A stretch of 51,953 nt of DNA from UBA7328 sp002471345 (GTDB taxonomy: Bacteria > Bacteroidota > Bacteroidia > Chitinophagales > Saprospiraceae), in contig CAXGOB010000031.1 in NCBI GenBank assembly GCA_964011275.1, forward strand, positions 1-51,953, given 5' to 3'. The position numbers and the translations under genes were made by a program. Positions 17,643-27,789 of the stretch are shown here, piece by piece. The notes under the pieces are model-generated. The model was not told where the DNA came from. It worked only from the letters and a program-made list of their open reading frames with translations, and did no database searches. The first letter of the stretch is position 1, and every line of letters starts with the position of its first letter.

Positions 17643-20429
17643 ATGCAGTACCGATTCATAGTAATGTTGCTCTTATTCAGTTCACACCTTCTTAGTCAAA
17701 ACAATTTTTCTCCTGATCCTTTCATTTTCGAACAACTTCTTGAAGTCTATGATCTCAATGATCACGTCTACATTATAGAAGACCAAGAAGGCACCTTTTC
17801 TTTAGATCGGATTTTGGATCAACCCTTAGATTTTAAATTTGAAAAATTTGACAAGGAATCTCCTCTCAATGCTGAATTTGTCTACTGGCTTAGATTCCAA
17901 ATTGTTAATGACTCATCATTTCACCATGAATTTGATAACTGGAAGTTGTTTTTGGAGATGCCAGATTTTGCAACAGTTTATATTCTGGATGAAGATGGTG
18001 TGGTTAAACAAGAAATTAAAAGTGGTCTGTATTACCCCTCATCAAAGAAGGATATGCCCTTTGGTAATATAGCCCAAAGAGTGAATATTTCGTTTGATGC
18101 TTCAGTACCTATTACCATTTATGTTAGATATGCAAAAAAGGACCATCATCCTCCAGCTGTGGATGTAAGTCTTCGTAAATATGACTTCTATCAATCATTA
18201 GATTTTGTAATAAATACTCGAAGAGATTGGGCTTTTTTGGGATTTGCTTTGACTATGATTCTTCTAAACCTTATTGTCTATTGGAATACACGCTACATCG
18301 CTTTTCTATATCACGGCCTTTTCATTTTGGGAACAATGATTTTCACTCTGGATTACTTTGGTGTTACAGATGATCTGCCTTTTATTAATAATCGAGCTCA
18401 TTTGGTTCAGTTCGTAGATTATATTGGACTGCTGCTCATGGATGTCTGCTATTTCCAATTCATCAGACACTATTTGAACCTAAAACAACTCATGCCTCGA
18501 TGGGATCGGGCTTTTGTGCTTTTTATCTACACTAAAATTATATTCTTTATAGGCCTAACTATTTTATATTACACTACGTTTAATGAACCTTTGGCTGATA
18601 AAATACTGGCCACATTTTTTGTCACTGAGTATCTATTTATTCTAATTTTCTTGTTTCCTCTTTTTATGACAAAAGAGAAGAAAGGGTTATTCATCATTGG
18701 GGGCACTTTGCTATTGTTCTTAGCTATTTCTATGAATGCTTATTCAATAATCAATTCTAGAGGTATCTGGACGTTGATGACTGAAGTAGGAATAGTAGGG
18801 GAGATATTATTTTTCACCTTAGGACTTGGATTTAGATTTAAAGAACTCAGAAATGAAGAACAAGAAGCACATAGACTCAAAGAACTGGATGAGTATAAAT
18901 CTAAACTTCTCACTAACATCACTCATGAATTCAGAACTCCGTTGACAGTAATTCAAGGAGTATCAGAGTTATCAAGAGATTATCTTAAAACCAATAATGT
19001 TGCACAGTTAGAAAGTGGATTTCAGACCATAGAAAGAAACAATTCTGATCTTCTCAACTTAGTGAATCAAATGCTTGATTTAGCCAAATTAGAGAATAAG
19101 GACATGCATGTAAATCTCTCTCAACATGATATACTAGATGTCCTTACTCACATTATAAAATCTATTCAACCACTGGCTACAAAAAATGGAGTTGGTTTAA
19201 ATTTTCACTTCAGTGAGGAGAAGGTGCTCATGGATTTAGACCAAGACAAAATACAAACAGTCATCACTAATTTATTGTCAAATGCCATTAAGTTTACTCC
19301 TGAAGATGGGTTAGTGACATTGCATCTTGAAGGGGAGAAAAAGGAGGACAATCATGTTGCCCACATCACCGTATCTGATACGGGATATGGCATTTCTGAA
19401 ACTGATTTGCCATTTATTTTTGATCGATTTTATCAAATAGAATCAGGACCCTCTAGAAAGTTTGTAGGTACAGGAATCGGCCTTGCTTTGGTAAAGGAGT
19501 TAGTGGATTTAATGAAAGGAGAACTCAAAGTGACTAGCAAACTAGGGGAAGGAACAGCTTTCAAAATAAGTTTGCCTATTACTAATGTAATGGAAATTAG
19601 GACCGTAGAGCAAGTAGGTCTTCAATTTGAAAACTCGGTCAGTTCTGTTATACCTTATGAAATCAAAAAGAAGACTGCAGAACAGCCTGTGTTGCTCATA
19701 GTAGAGGACAATCTCGATATAGTGAATTATCTTATTTCTCTTCTGGAGGATTCATATATATTGGAGATTACTCATGATGGCAACATAGGATTAGAGAAAG
19801 CTCTAAAAGTTATCCCGGATATTATCATCAGTGATGTGATGATGCCGGGAATGGATGGTATTGAGCTTTGTGCAGAACTTAAACTTAACGAAAAGACCAA
19901 TCATATTCCGATTATCATTCTGACTGCTAAAGCGGCATTTGAGGACAAACTAGAAGGTCTTCAGACTGGTGCCGACGCCTATCTCACCAAGCCATTTAAA
20001 AAGGAAGAGCTTTTTATTAGACTTAAAAATCTGAATGAGCTGAGATCAACTCTTCAAAAGAAATACAGTCAGTTCGCTTTAATAGATAAACCCAATGCAC
20101 TAAAAGGAGAAAACAGTTTTATACATCTGGTAAACTCGGTAATAGAGAAAAATCTGACGAATGAGCAATTTGGTGTAGAGGATTTGGCTAAAGGAGTGTT
20201 TATGAGCAGAATGCAGCTGCATCGTAAATTAAAGGCTTTGTCCATGAGATCAGCAAGTAATTATATCAGAAATTACAGACTCTATAAAGCCAAACCTCTA
20301 CTTAAGGATTTATCGCAATCCATCGCAGATGTGGCATGGGCGGTGGGGTTTCATGACCCCAATTATTTTACAAAGAGCTTTAGTAAAGAATTTGGGATAA
20401 CTCCTACGGAGTTTAGGAGTAAGAACTAG
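17643..20429 (+). CDS. Hybrid two-component sensor / response regulator with AraC DNA-binding domain
   Basis: A 928-residue one-protein signalling system. Signal peptide (about 1-19), extracellular 7TMR-DISM-type sensor domain (about 30-180), seven membrane helices (about 197-400), HisKA with phospho-acceptor His428 (THEFRTPL), HATPase with NLLSNAIKF, DTGYGIS and GTGIGLALV (about 535-645), receiver domain with Asp731 (IIISDVMMPGMDG) and Lys783 (TKPF), and a C-terminal AraC HTH (about 830-928, ending VGFHDPNYFTKSFSKEFGITPTEF split across the second helix). Bacteroidota use such proteins to sense periplasmic or outside signals and switch on nearby genes. A GTTACA-box promoter begins 91 bp downstream, so the gene at 20689 is a likely target. 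Confidence 0.93.
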   Translation: MQYRFIVMLLLFSSHLLSQNNFSPDPFIFEQLLEVYDLNDHVYIIEDQEGTFSLDRILDQPLDFKFEKFDKESPLNAEFVYWLRFQIVNDSSFHHEFDNWKLFLEMPDFATVYILDEDGVVKQEIKSGLYYPSSKKDMPFGNIAQRVNISFDASVPITIYVRYAKKDHHPPAVDVSLRKYDFYQSLDFVINTRRDWAFLGFALTMILLNLIVYWNTRYIAFLYHGLFILGTMIFTLDYFGVTDDLPFINNRAHLVQFVDYIGLLLMDVCYFQFIRHYLNLKQLMPRWDRAFVLFIYTKIIFFIGLTILYYTTFNEPLADKILATFFVTEYLFILIFLFPLFMTKEKKGLFIIGGTLLLFLAISMNAYSIINSRGIWTLMTEVGIVGEILFFTLGLGFRFKELRNEEQEAHRLKELDEYKSKLLTNITHEFRTPLTVIQGVSELSRDYLKTNNVAQLESGFQTIERNNSDLLNLVNQMLDLAKLENKDMHVNLSQHDILDVLTHIIKSIQPLATKNGVGLNFHFSEEKVLMDLDQDKIQTVITNLLSNAIKFTPEDGLVTLHLEGEKKEDNHVAHITVSDTGYGISETDLPFIFDRFYQIESGPSRKFVGTGIGLALVKELVDLMKGELKVTSKLGEGTAFKISLPITNVMEIRTVEQVGLQFENSVSSVIPYEIKKKTAEQPVLLIVEDNLDIVNYLISLLEDSYILEITHDGNIGLEKALKVIPDIIISDVMMPGMDGIELCAELKLNEKTNHIPIIILTAKAAFEDKLEGLQTGADAYLTKPFKKEELFIRLKNLNELRSTLQKKYSQFALIDKPNALKGENSFIHLVNSVIEKNLTNEQFGVEDLAKGVFMSRMQLHRKLKALSMRSASNYIRNYRLYKAKPLLKDLSQSIADVAWAVGFHDPNYFTKSFSKEFGITPTEFRSKN

Positions 20430-20437
20430 GCGAATTC

Positions 20438-20468
20438 GAATTTAAGCTGAGAACTAAAGCTCAAATTC
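20438..20468 (+). terminator. Hairpin downstream of the hybrid sensor gene
   Basis: GAATTTAAGCT (20438-20448) and AGCTCAAATTC (20458-20468) form an 11-bp stem with one mismatch. There is no strong T-run, so termination would be weak or factor-dependent. Confidence 0.35.
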
Positions 20469-20519
20469 AACATGACAGTATATTCTTAATTCTAACATTT
20501 GAAATGTTATTTCATTCTT

Positions 20520-20642
20520 GTTACATGTTTACCCATAATGTTACAATGCTTCCTATGAATTATTGATGTTACACATCTCCACTTAGTAGTTACATACCAC
20601 CTTAAAGTTGCTTGAAGCTTCCTGTAATCTTGAATTGTCAAT
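20520..20642 (+). promoter_or_regulatory. Tandem GTTACA boxes plus TTGAATTGTCAAT block (copy 2), promoter of the gene at 20689
   Basis: Direct GTTACA hexamers start at 20520, 20540, 20568 and 20589. TTGAATTGTCAAT lies at 20630-20642, 47 bp before the ATG at 20689 counting from its end. Offsets of the two nearest hexamers to the block (-62, -41) are identical to copy 1 at 9501-9613. Spacings are near 20-21 bp, except 28 between boxes two and three here, which suits regulator molecules binding the same DNA face. The hybrid AraC regulator encoded just upstream is the natural candidate. Confidence 0.62.
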
Positions 20643-20688
20643 ACGATTTTGACCTATCTATTATTAGATAATCACTAAATATCATATC

Positions 20689-21453
20689 ATGACTTCAAGA
20701 AATACTACTCAACAAAAGCACATTTTTCATTCTCTACTATTTTCCTTCTTTGTAATTTTCAATGCAGTATTTGCACAAGAAGCAAAAAAGGATCACTACA
20801 GTTTTGATTACTTGTTTCCTGGCAAACAAAAGTCTTCCATTACTTTTTCTACAGGCATACCTTATGTTGCCATAGCGGAGTATTCTTATGGTTTTGCTGA
20901 TAGATTTTCTTTAGGGCTATTAGCAGGTACAACTCCAAAAGTAGAAGGCTACGGCATTAGAATCAAAAGTGTTCTATTTCAAAAGAATAGTGATTCTAGA
21001 ATATATGCCAAGATGCCCATACTTTATTATCCACAGACACAGGATCTAGGAGGAGAGCCTTGGCTGTTGACTTGGCCAGTGGTGAACTACGAAAAGTCCT
21101 ATAATAATGGAATTCGATTGAGTTATGGTATCGGCGTAGTAGCTGCAGCATGTGCTAATGACATGATGGATGTACTAGGAATTGGAACTCATGAACATCA
21201 CTCTACAGAAGATGAACACCATGAAGAATCACATCATGATATGGAGAATATGGAATTACATTCGGAAGGGGATGAAGGATTTATGGGTGATGTCTGGAAC
21301 ACCGTTCAAGCAGGAATTACTTTACCTCTGAAGACCAAATGGGTATTTCAGGCAGAAATAGCTGCAGTTATGAAAGGTGTCAAAATAGCTGGAAGCGAGT
21401 GGGTTGGTGGTCCTCCAGTCATATTGACTCTTGGTGTAACCAAAAGGTTTTAG
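20689..21453 (+). CDS. Outer-membrane-type protein with a His/Asp/Glu-rich loop
   Basis: A 254-residue exported protein. The signal peptide runs to about residue 30 (VFAQ). The rest alternates hydrophobic and polar residues like a small beta-barrel and ends in TKRF with a terminal Phe. Residues 168-196 are extremely rich in His, Asp and Glu (GTHEHHSTEDEHHEESHHD and onward), a probable metal-binding loop. Metal binding is inferred from composition only. The gene follows the hybrid sensor and has the GTTACA-box promoter, so it may be the output of that signalling system. Confidence 0.75.
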   Translation: MTSRNTTQQKHIFHSLLFSFFVIFNAVFAQEAKKDHYSFDYLFPGKQKSSITFSTGIPYVAIAEYSYGFADRFSLGLLAGTTPKVEGYGIRIKSVLFQKNSDSRIYAKMPILYYPQTQDLGGEPWLLTWPVVNYEKSYNNGIRLSYGIGVVAAACANDMMDVLGIGTHEHHSTEDEHHEESHHDMENMELHSEGDEGFMGDVWNTVQAGITLPLKTKWVFQAEIAAVMKGVKIAGSEWVGGPPVILTLGVTKRF

Positions 21454-21524
21454 TAGATATTAAAGGAGGCTTTAAAGTTTGCGCACTAGTTGAGAATATA
21501 TAACTTTTGAATTGGCATTGAATT

Positions 21525-23102
21525 TCAATTGGGTTCAGCTTTAATTCTATTGCCCCATATATCGGATATCTCTACTTGCAAGTCTTCTTTCCCACCGGAG
21601 AAGTTGACTATTTTAATATCTAATATATATGTTGCTGATCTATATATTCCTGTATCAGTAATGGGCCATTGTTTAGAGGGATGTGCATCATAATGTCCCT
21701 CATTCTTATGACTGTCATAGAGAAAACTAGCTGAAGTGCCTCTATTAAAATGATGAACAAATACAGTATCAATATCTCCACTTTCATTCATATCCCAATA
21801 ATTCATGTCTCTTTCTGACTCTGGTAGAGTACTTCTCTGAATCAAATCAAAGGTCCATTCTGAATGTGGTGAGATTTCAGAAGTATCTCTCATTATAATT
21901 TTATCAATACTTGTATGATAATAGGGCAGGGCTATTCTGATAATAGGATCTTCTCAAGGCAAAAACGTTTCATAATTTAGAAAATATACCTCTGGATTCA
22001 TTTCTTGGTGATCTATTGGGTTGCTGTCGTTATTGTATGCTTGATTAAACTCCATCTTTCGGATCAGATGCGGGTTAGAATGAGGATTGAAAAGGTACAT
22101 AGGGTGGACGTTGGCGAATCTTTTAGAAGGATCATCATCACAAGCACGTCGTAAAGCACTGAGATGGAGATGGTAGTTACTCGTAATGCCCGTCTGCCCC
22201 ATTTGCCCAAGAATGTCTCCTTTCTTCAAAGTATCGCCAATCGAAAAATTTTGTTCAAAACTGTACATATGCCTATAAGCAATGTAAATATCACGATCAG
22301 TAAAACCAAAACTAATCGGGTACTGTTCGTTGCACTTGATCACTATATATTGCCCTTCACCAGTCTGTTCTATAATTTTGGAATCATCGCCCATGGGTGG
22401 TTCTATGACAATACCATTAGTGCAGTGAATACCTGTTTTTCGACCTACACCATTAGGATTGATTATGTCTGCTGGATCATCCAGTTTTACATATTCTACC
22501 ACCACGCCATCACACATACATTGTAGCTGTGGAAGCTCAGTTATTTCTATATCATCCTCGGGCCTTTCTAGATTAATAATATCTGATCCTATATGATAAT
22601 CATATCGATACATTCCATTTCGAAATATAAGTCGGGGACCAAAGACAGACATAAAGTATCTCAATCTAAAATCAGGATCATATTCTGAGATGTTTTGTTG
22701 GCCATCGCTATTGATGTCATAATCGGTCAGTTTGTTTTCTATAGTAGCGGTAAAAGTCCCAATACCTTTATCTATTTCGACTCCTGGATTGAGAAGTATA
22801 TAATTTCCAGCTATTAATGTAGGAGAATCATTAATTTCCAGCCAGCTTGTTGAATAGTCCAACGAATCATTTTCATAATACACATTAAACATTATCGAAT
22901 CATCTAGTGATATCTGATTGCCGAAGTGCTGAAAGCCATTTGCTTTTAAAAGGTCTGATTGGAGTGGCGTAAGGAAATTATAGTCATATGACCATTCATC
23001 GTCATTTGGAAGATTACTTAGGGTCATTTCCTTTTGACAAAAGGAGATAAAGGGTATTAGGATAAGAATGGAGGTAAAAAAACAGATTTTCATTTTCAAC
23101 AA
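21525..23102 (-). pseudogene. Secreted M23-family (LytM-like) peptidase, interrupted by an in-frame TGA
   Basis: One frame from ATG 23102 to TAA 21525-21527 (526 codons) holds a TGA at 21954-21956. Upstream of it are 382 residues: signal peptide (ending FISFCQ), a beta-rich N-terminal region and an M23-like domain with HIGSD (metal-binding His and Asp) and YHLHLSALR (HxH). After the stop the frame continues with 143 residues (EDPIIRIALPYYHTSIDK and onward) that look like a beta-sandwich domain ending IWGNRIKAEPN. The peptidase domain lies wholly before the stop and could be made as a truncated enzyme; the C-terminal domain would be lost. Peptidoglycan or protein substrate unknown. Reading 21954-23102 as the expressed CDS is the alternative. 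Confidence 0.72.
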
Positions 23103-23375
23103 TCCTTGACAATTAGAACTAACAAATCAAAATGAAATTGTAAACATTATTACTTTTGAAATGAAAAAATTTGGCCATTTGTTATTTAGATATATTAGAT
23201 GTTATTAAAGAAGAATTAAAGGAGATGCTTTCTCTAAATTATGGATGGTATATCGACTAATTGTAGTCCTCTTTAATTTCTTAAATGCATGAATGCAATC
23301 AGACAAATCTATGAAATGAAAGTTCAAGTCTCTCAATTATCTTTTTCTGTTGAGATAATTGATTCAATGCCCTGG

Positions 23376-23990
23376 TCATTGCGTTTGAGCAAATCCCCAA
23401 AAATTATAAGTAGCGGGTTTCCAGCCTGGTAGATACATCGTTTCTAGGTTGGAAATCTTAAAGCCGTTTTTCTCTAATATTTCTGGAATGTTTTTATTGA
23501 GATTACATCCTCCACTTATCTTTTTCCAAATCGGATTGATTCGATTTTGAGTCTTCAGAACTTTATCATCAGGAGCCTTGCCATGTTCTACAAATATGAG
23601 TTGACCTGAAGACTTGAGGACCCTTTTTATTTCGGATAATGATTCTTTTAATTGATCTATAGTGCAAAATGTATAGGTGCTTACCACAGTATCAAATTCG
23701 CTATTTTCCATACTCAATTGTTCAGCTGATTCTCTTATAAATTCGAATTGAAGTGGTGAGCTTTCGGCTGCTTCATGTAGTGCTTTTGAGTGTGGATAGG
23801 GATCTAAACCAACCAATTGGCTTACTTTTTTCTCATCATAATATGGAATATTAAGGCCTGAACCTATCCCAATTTCTAACACCCTTCCTTTTGCTTCTGG
23901 AATCACTTTTCCCCTCTGGATCATAGTAGGTTTGAGTCCACACACTTTGTGGATGACTTTTGGAAGAATATACTTTGAGTAAAGTCCCAT
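23376..23990 (-). CDS. Class I SAM-dependent methyltransferase
   Basis: A 204-residue cytoplasmic methyltransferase. Motif I is VLEIGIGSGLNIPYY (about 37-51), the acidic end of strand 2 is LVGLDPYPH, motif II/III is FDTVVSTYTFCTI, and LKSSGQLIFVEHG is the post-III strand. The C-terminal region (GCNLNKNIPEILEKNGF, then LPGWKPATYNFWGFA) matches the UbiE-like/METTL7-like group of lipid or small-molecule methyltransferases. Substrate unknown. Single gene; 273 bp of non-coding DNA lies between its start and the IS copy at 24264. Confidence 0.85.
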   Translation of the reverse strand: MGLYSKYILPKVIHKVCGLKPTMIQRGKVIPEAKGRVLEIGIGSGLNIPYYDEKKVSQLVGLDPYPHSKALHEAAESSPLQFEFIRESAEQLSMENSEFDTVVSTYTFCTIDQLKESLSEIKRVLKSSGQLIFVEHGKAPDDKVLKTQNRINPIWKKISGGCNLNKNIPEILEKNGFKISNLETMYLPGWKPATYNFWGFAQTQ

Positions 23991-24263
23991 AGTTTCGTTG
24001 GTTTATACTTTAGACTTGATATAGTTTGTGCAAATTCTTAATTGCCGGTCAAAACAGAAAGATAATCAAGTTTCAATAGTGATAATACCATTCTATTCCA
24101 TTGTTCAATACAGAAGTTAATCTTCAAGCTAAAAATGTAAAACTCTGGAAGCCCTAGTTTAAGGGATTTCATAAATACTTTAATTGTGATGCAATTAATA
24201 TTGCAATTACTGAAATCTGATTGCTATTCTAATAGTTAAGAATTGGATTAAGTTTTTCTTCAA

Positions 24264-25191
24264 GAAGTCATTTAAAAACTAAATCTTAATACGATTGAAT
24301 TTTCGGAGAAATATCAGAGTAAAAGCTATCGTATGAAGAGCCATACAATTGGTCGCTTTAGTCTCATATCTGAATCTTTGAGTTATAAATCCACATACCC
24401 AAACATTTAATTCTTCAACTGAGAATCTGAACTTATTTAGTTTATGATCAAGGAGATAGTTATCATTATTGCCCCTATTTCTTGGATTGAAATCAATATT
24501 TGAAACGATGCCCCTTGGGTCACATTCTTGTCTAAAGTCATTGACATCGAACCACTCATCAGCATTTAAAATTAGACCCTTATTAGCCAATCCTATCCAC
24601 TGCATTTAATCAAAGATTTCACTAGTAGTTTTTTGAAGCTCAAAACTATCATCATGATTTCCACTTATAGGTCTTGACCAACCAATCGGAAATCCTTATC
24701 TGTCTGTGAATATGAAAATGTTGGTGGTCTTGCTCTTTTTTCTATTTTGATACCCAACAGTATCACCACCTCTTTTTGCCGGGCAATGAGAAGCATCTAA
24801 ATTAATCAAAGACATATCTAATTTCGACTTGTAAACATTAAGTAACTCTTGATAACATTTCTCCCAAATTTCAGTCTGTGACCATTCATTGAAATGATAA
24901 TACACTGATTGCCAGGTATATCTGGCAAATCCAAAAAAATGACGCATTGGAAGATGATGCAATTGTAGATCAGTTTTCAATTTGTAAATAATCGGCTTGA
25001 CAACTCACCATAATTGTTTCTTCATTTTTCTCCCAGTCTCATATTCAGGTAAAGTCTTCGCAAAGAATTTACTAATTTGACCCTTATGCATTTTGTAGCC
25101 TTTAGTGAATCTTTGGTTCTTAACTTCAGGTTTGCTAAAGCTACCATTTTAACCCATTTGATATTTGAACATTGTGTTTTTAAATCACTTC
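24264..25191 (-). mobile_element. Decayed IS5-family (IS427-like) insertion sequence, copy 1
   Basis: The element is 928 bp. Its ends GAAGTCATTTAAAAAC (24264-24279) and GTTTTTAAATCACTTC (25176-25191) are 16-bp inverted repeats with one mismatch, flanked by CAA on both sides (possible 3-bp target duplication). The minus strand encodes a transposase in pieces: LHHLPMRHFFGFARYTWQSV, LDASHCPAKRGGDTVGYQ (first catalytic Asp), RKKSKTTN, and LNADEWFDVNDFRQECDP (second Asp), ending in RFRYETKATNC. The stretch 24279-24980 stays in one frame but has two stop codons (about 24696 and 24606), so the element cannot move by itself. Family placement is from motif memory. Confidence 0.8.
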
Positions 25192-25337
25192 CAACAAGAA
25201 TTATCATTGTAATTTATATTTCAAAAAAATATATTAATGTTCGGTCAAGTAGGAATGGTGGGATTTCTAACCTTAAATTGAAAAATAATTATTAAGACCT
25301 AATAGGGTGCTATTATTTTAGCTTTAAAATGATGTAA

Positions 25338-26291
25338 ATGAGGATTGTTGTTTTAGATGGATTTACTTCGAACCCAGGTGACTTATCTTGGGAAAGTCTT
25401 GAGAGTTTAGGTGATTTAAAGATTTGGCCCAGAACCTCAGATGATGAGCTGATTGAGAGATCTCTTAATGCTGATATTTTGGTGGTGAATAAGAGAACTT
25501 TAAGAAAAAAGGACTTAGAGCAATTGCCAAAAGTGAAATGCATCTGCACCCTTGCTACAGGTTATAACAACATTGATATTGATGTAACAAAAAAAAGAGG
25601 AATAACGGTATGCAATGCTGTGGGATATAGCTCTCTATCTGTAGCTCAACATGTGATAGCTATGATTTTGCACCACTATAATAGTATGAACAAATATTTT
25701 GAGGATGTAAGATCAGGAAAGTGGTCACAGTCTGCAGATTTCACTTTCTATTCTTACCCTTTAACAGAATTAGCTGGTAAAAATATTGGAATCTATGGGT
25801 ATGGAAAAATAGGTCAAACCGTAGCTCAGATTTGCAGAAGCCTTGGAATGAATATTTTGGTTATAAGTCGAGGAAAGGAAAAGGACATTGATAATAATGC
25901 GCAATATTTGAGTGAAAATCAGTTTTTAAATCAAAGTGATATTATCACACTTCATACTCCTCTTTCTGCATCTAATTTGGAGTATATGAATGCTGACAGA
26001 ATAGCTCAAATGAAACAATCTGCAATTTTGTTGAATACTGGTAGGGGAGGACTAATCAACGAAGAAGATCTCAGAGTTGCTTTAGAAAATAGAAAAATTG
26101 CTGCGGCCTATTTGGATGTGTTATCTGAAGAACCACCTTCTTCTAATCATATATTACTGACCACTCCAAGATGTTTTATTACTCCTCATATAGCTTGGGC
26201 TACAGGAGCTTCCAGAAGAAGGTTGATAGATATTGTTGCAGATAATATTCGAGCATTTCAAAATGGTAGACCTCAAAATATTGTGAATTAG
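25338..26291 (+). CDS. NAD-dependent D-2-hydroxyacid dehydrogenase (glycerate/hydroxypyruvate type)
   Basis: A 317-residue cytoplasmic oxidoreductase. The nucleotide-binding domain has GIYGYGKIGQ (GxGxxG, residues 154-159). The catalytic triad is Arg236 (NTGRGGLI), Glu265 (LSEEPP) and His284 (TPHIAWATG). TLATGYNNIDID and NAVGYSSLSVAQHVIAM are typical of hydroxypyruvate reductases. It probably interconverts hydroxypyruvate or glyoxylate with D-glycerate or glycolate. The gene is intact but enclosed by two direct copies of a dead IS, and a fragment of a related gene survives at 34133-34425, so it appears to have travelled or been duplicated with the IS. Confidence 0.88.
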   Translation: MRIVVLDGFTSNPGDLSWESLESLGDLKIWPRTSDDELIERSLNADILVVNKRTLRKKDLEQLPKVKCICTLATGYNNIDIDVTKKRGITVCNAVGYSSLSVAQHVIAMILHHYNSMNKYFEDVRSGKWSQSADFTFYSYPLTELAGKNIGIYGYGKIGQTVAQICRSLGMNILVISRGKEKDIDNNAQYLSENQFLNQSDIITLHTPLSASNLEYMNADRIAQMKQSAILLNTGRGGLINEEDLRVALENRKIAAAYLDVLSEEPPSSNHILLTTPRCFITPHIAWATGASRRRLIDIVADNIRAFQNGRPQNIVN

Positions 26292-26333
26292 ATTGATTTG
26301 GAATATGAATTGGATTTGAGTATACTTTTTAAA

Positions 26334-27261
26334 GAAGTCATTAAAAAACAAAATCTTAATAGGATTGAATTTTCTGAGAAGTATCAAAGAAAAAGCTTTA
26401 GTATGAAGAGCGATCTAAATGGTTGTTATAGTCTCATATCTAAATCTAAGAGTTTTAAATCCATCTACACATGCATTTAATTATTCTACTGAGAATCTGA
26501 ACTTATATAGTTCATTATCAAGGAGATAGTCATCATTATTGCCCCTGTTTCTTTTGTTGAAATCAATATTTGCAACGATACCACTTGGGTCACATTCTTG
26601 TCTAAAGTCTTAGTCATCGAGCCCTGCATCAGCATTTAAAAATAAGCCGTTATTAGCCCATCCTATCCTTTGCATTTGTTCAAAGATTTCTCTAGTTGTT
26701 TTTTGAAGCTCAAAACTATCATTATGATTTCCACTTATAGGTCTTGACCAACCAATTAGGGACTCCTTATTTGTCTGTGAATATGAGAATGATCGTGGTC
26801 TTGCTCTTTTTTCTACTTTGAAACCGAACAGTATCACCACCTCTTTTTGCCGGGCTATGAGAACCATCTAAATTATTCAAAGACATATCTAGTTTCGGCC
26901 TGTAAACATTAAGTATCTCTTGATAACATTTCTCTCAAATTTCAGTCTGTGACCATTTATTGAAATGATAATACACTGATTACCATGTATATCTGGCAAA
27001 TCCAAAAAATTGACGCATTGGAATCTGATGCCACTGTAAACCAGTCTTCAATTTGTAAATAATCGCCTTGACAACTCGCCATCACTTTACCTCCATTTTT
27101 CTCCTAGTCTCATATTCAGGTAAATACTTCACAAAGAATTTACTAATTCTATCATTATGCATTATGTAGCCTTTAGTGAATCTTTGACTCTTAACCTCAA
27201 GTTCGCTAAAGCTACTATTTTAAGCCATTCGATATTTTAACTTTATGTTTTAAATCACTTC
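26334..27261 (-). mobile_element. Decayed IS5-family insertion sequence, copy 2 (same orientation as copy 1)
   Basis: A second 928-bp copy in the same orientation. Its left end GAAGTCATTAAAAAAC (26334-26349) and right end GTTTTAAATCACTTC (27247-27261) match copy 1. It is more eroded: transposase pieces such as LFLNADAGLDD, then DFRQECDPSGI, are split by stops and frame changes. No target duplication is visible (AAA left, GAT right). The left end begins 43 bp after the dehydrogenase stop. With copy 1 it frames a 3.0-kb composite-transposon-like block (24264-27261). Confidence 0.78.
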
Positions 27262-27337
27262 GATTAAAATTAACTTGACTCATCTTATAAATAACATTTA
27301 TTATAGAATTGATTATAATCATTAGTATTAAAAGTCT

Positions 27338-27646
27338 CTATTTCTTTATCTTGACACTATTCAATTCTAATTTCAATTTTGCACTTAAAAGAGTGTCAAT
27401 CAATGACCGCAATTCAAGTGCCTCAAAATAGAGCAACATCCCAGGGCATGGAGTTTCTACAAATACGGTTTTATTCTCATCTCGAATATTACAGAGCTTA
27501 TTTTCCATCAAATGGATCATTTCCATCAATCCATCATTATTAATATGGATGTTAACATTGGATAAAGTGATATTAATGCATTCACAATTTTGTGATTTAA
27601 ATACAATGACATTTTCACTTTTACACAATACATCAAAGTCCTTCAT
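27338..27646 (-). CDS. Small cytoplasmic protein, possibly DUF6686-like
   Basis: A 102-residue protein with no signal or membrane segment. Its mid-region (CECINITLSNVNIHINNDGL, then MEMIHLMENKL) resembles a small Bacteroidota family in which a Cys pair precedes a beta hairpin and a helix. Family assignment is from memory and weak. It lies 143 bp downstream of the TonB receptor gene on the same strand, so it may be the last gene of the iron-uptake operon or an independent gene. Confidence 0.5.
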   Translation of the reverse strand: MKDFDVLCKSENVIVFKSQNCECINITLSNVNIHINNDGLMEMIHLMENKLCNIRDENKTVFVETPCPGMLLYFEALELRSLIDTLLSAKLKLELNSVKIKK

Positions 27647-27789
27647 AATGTTATAATTCTTTAGTGTAAAGGAATGAATATATCCCTATACAAAAGCTCC
27701 TTGTATTTCTTAAAATCTACCAATTTTGTTCTCCTCAACTACCAATTATTACTAAAAGTCATGACAACCGTTGTACTAAAAAGATTGGT

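Noticed and set aside
21954..21956. Selenocysteine TGA in the M23 peptidase
   Set aside because: No active-site context, no obvious selenocysteine-insertion hairpin and no redox motif; a nonsense change or error is simpler.
4097..23102. Altered genetic code or general stop-codon readthrough
   Set aside because: TAA, TAG and TGA all interrupt genes here, yet all three also end many normal genes in the window, so no codon is reassigned.
24190..24205. TGCAAT/ATTGCA dyad upstream of the methyltransferase gene
   Set aside because: Short arms, 200 bp from the gene start; probably chance in AT-rich DNA.
25022..25207. 61-codon minus-strand frame at the right edge of IS copy 1
   Set aside because: It starts outside the inverted repeat and has no transposase similarity in that frame; part of the decayed element.
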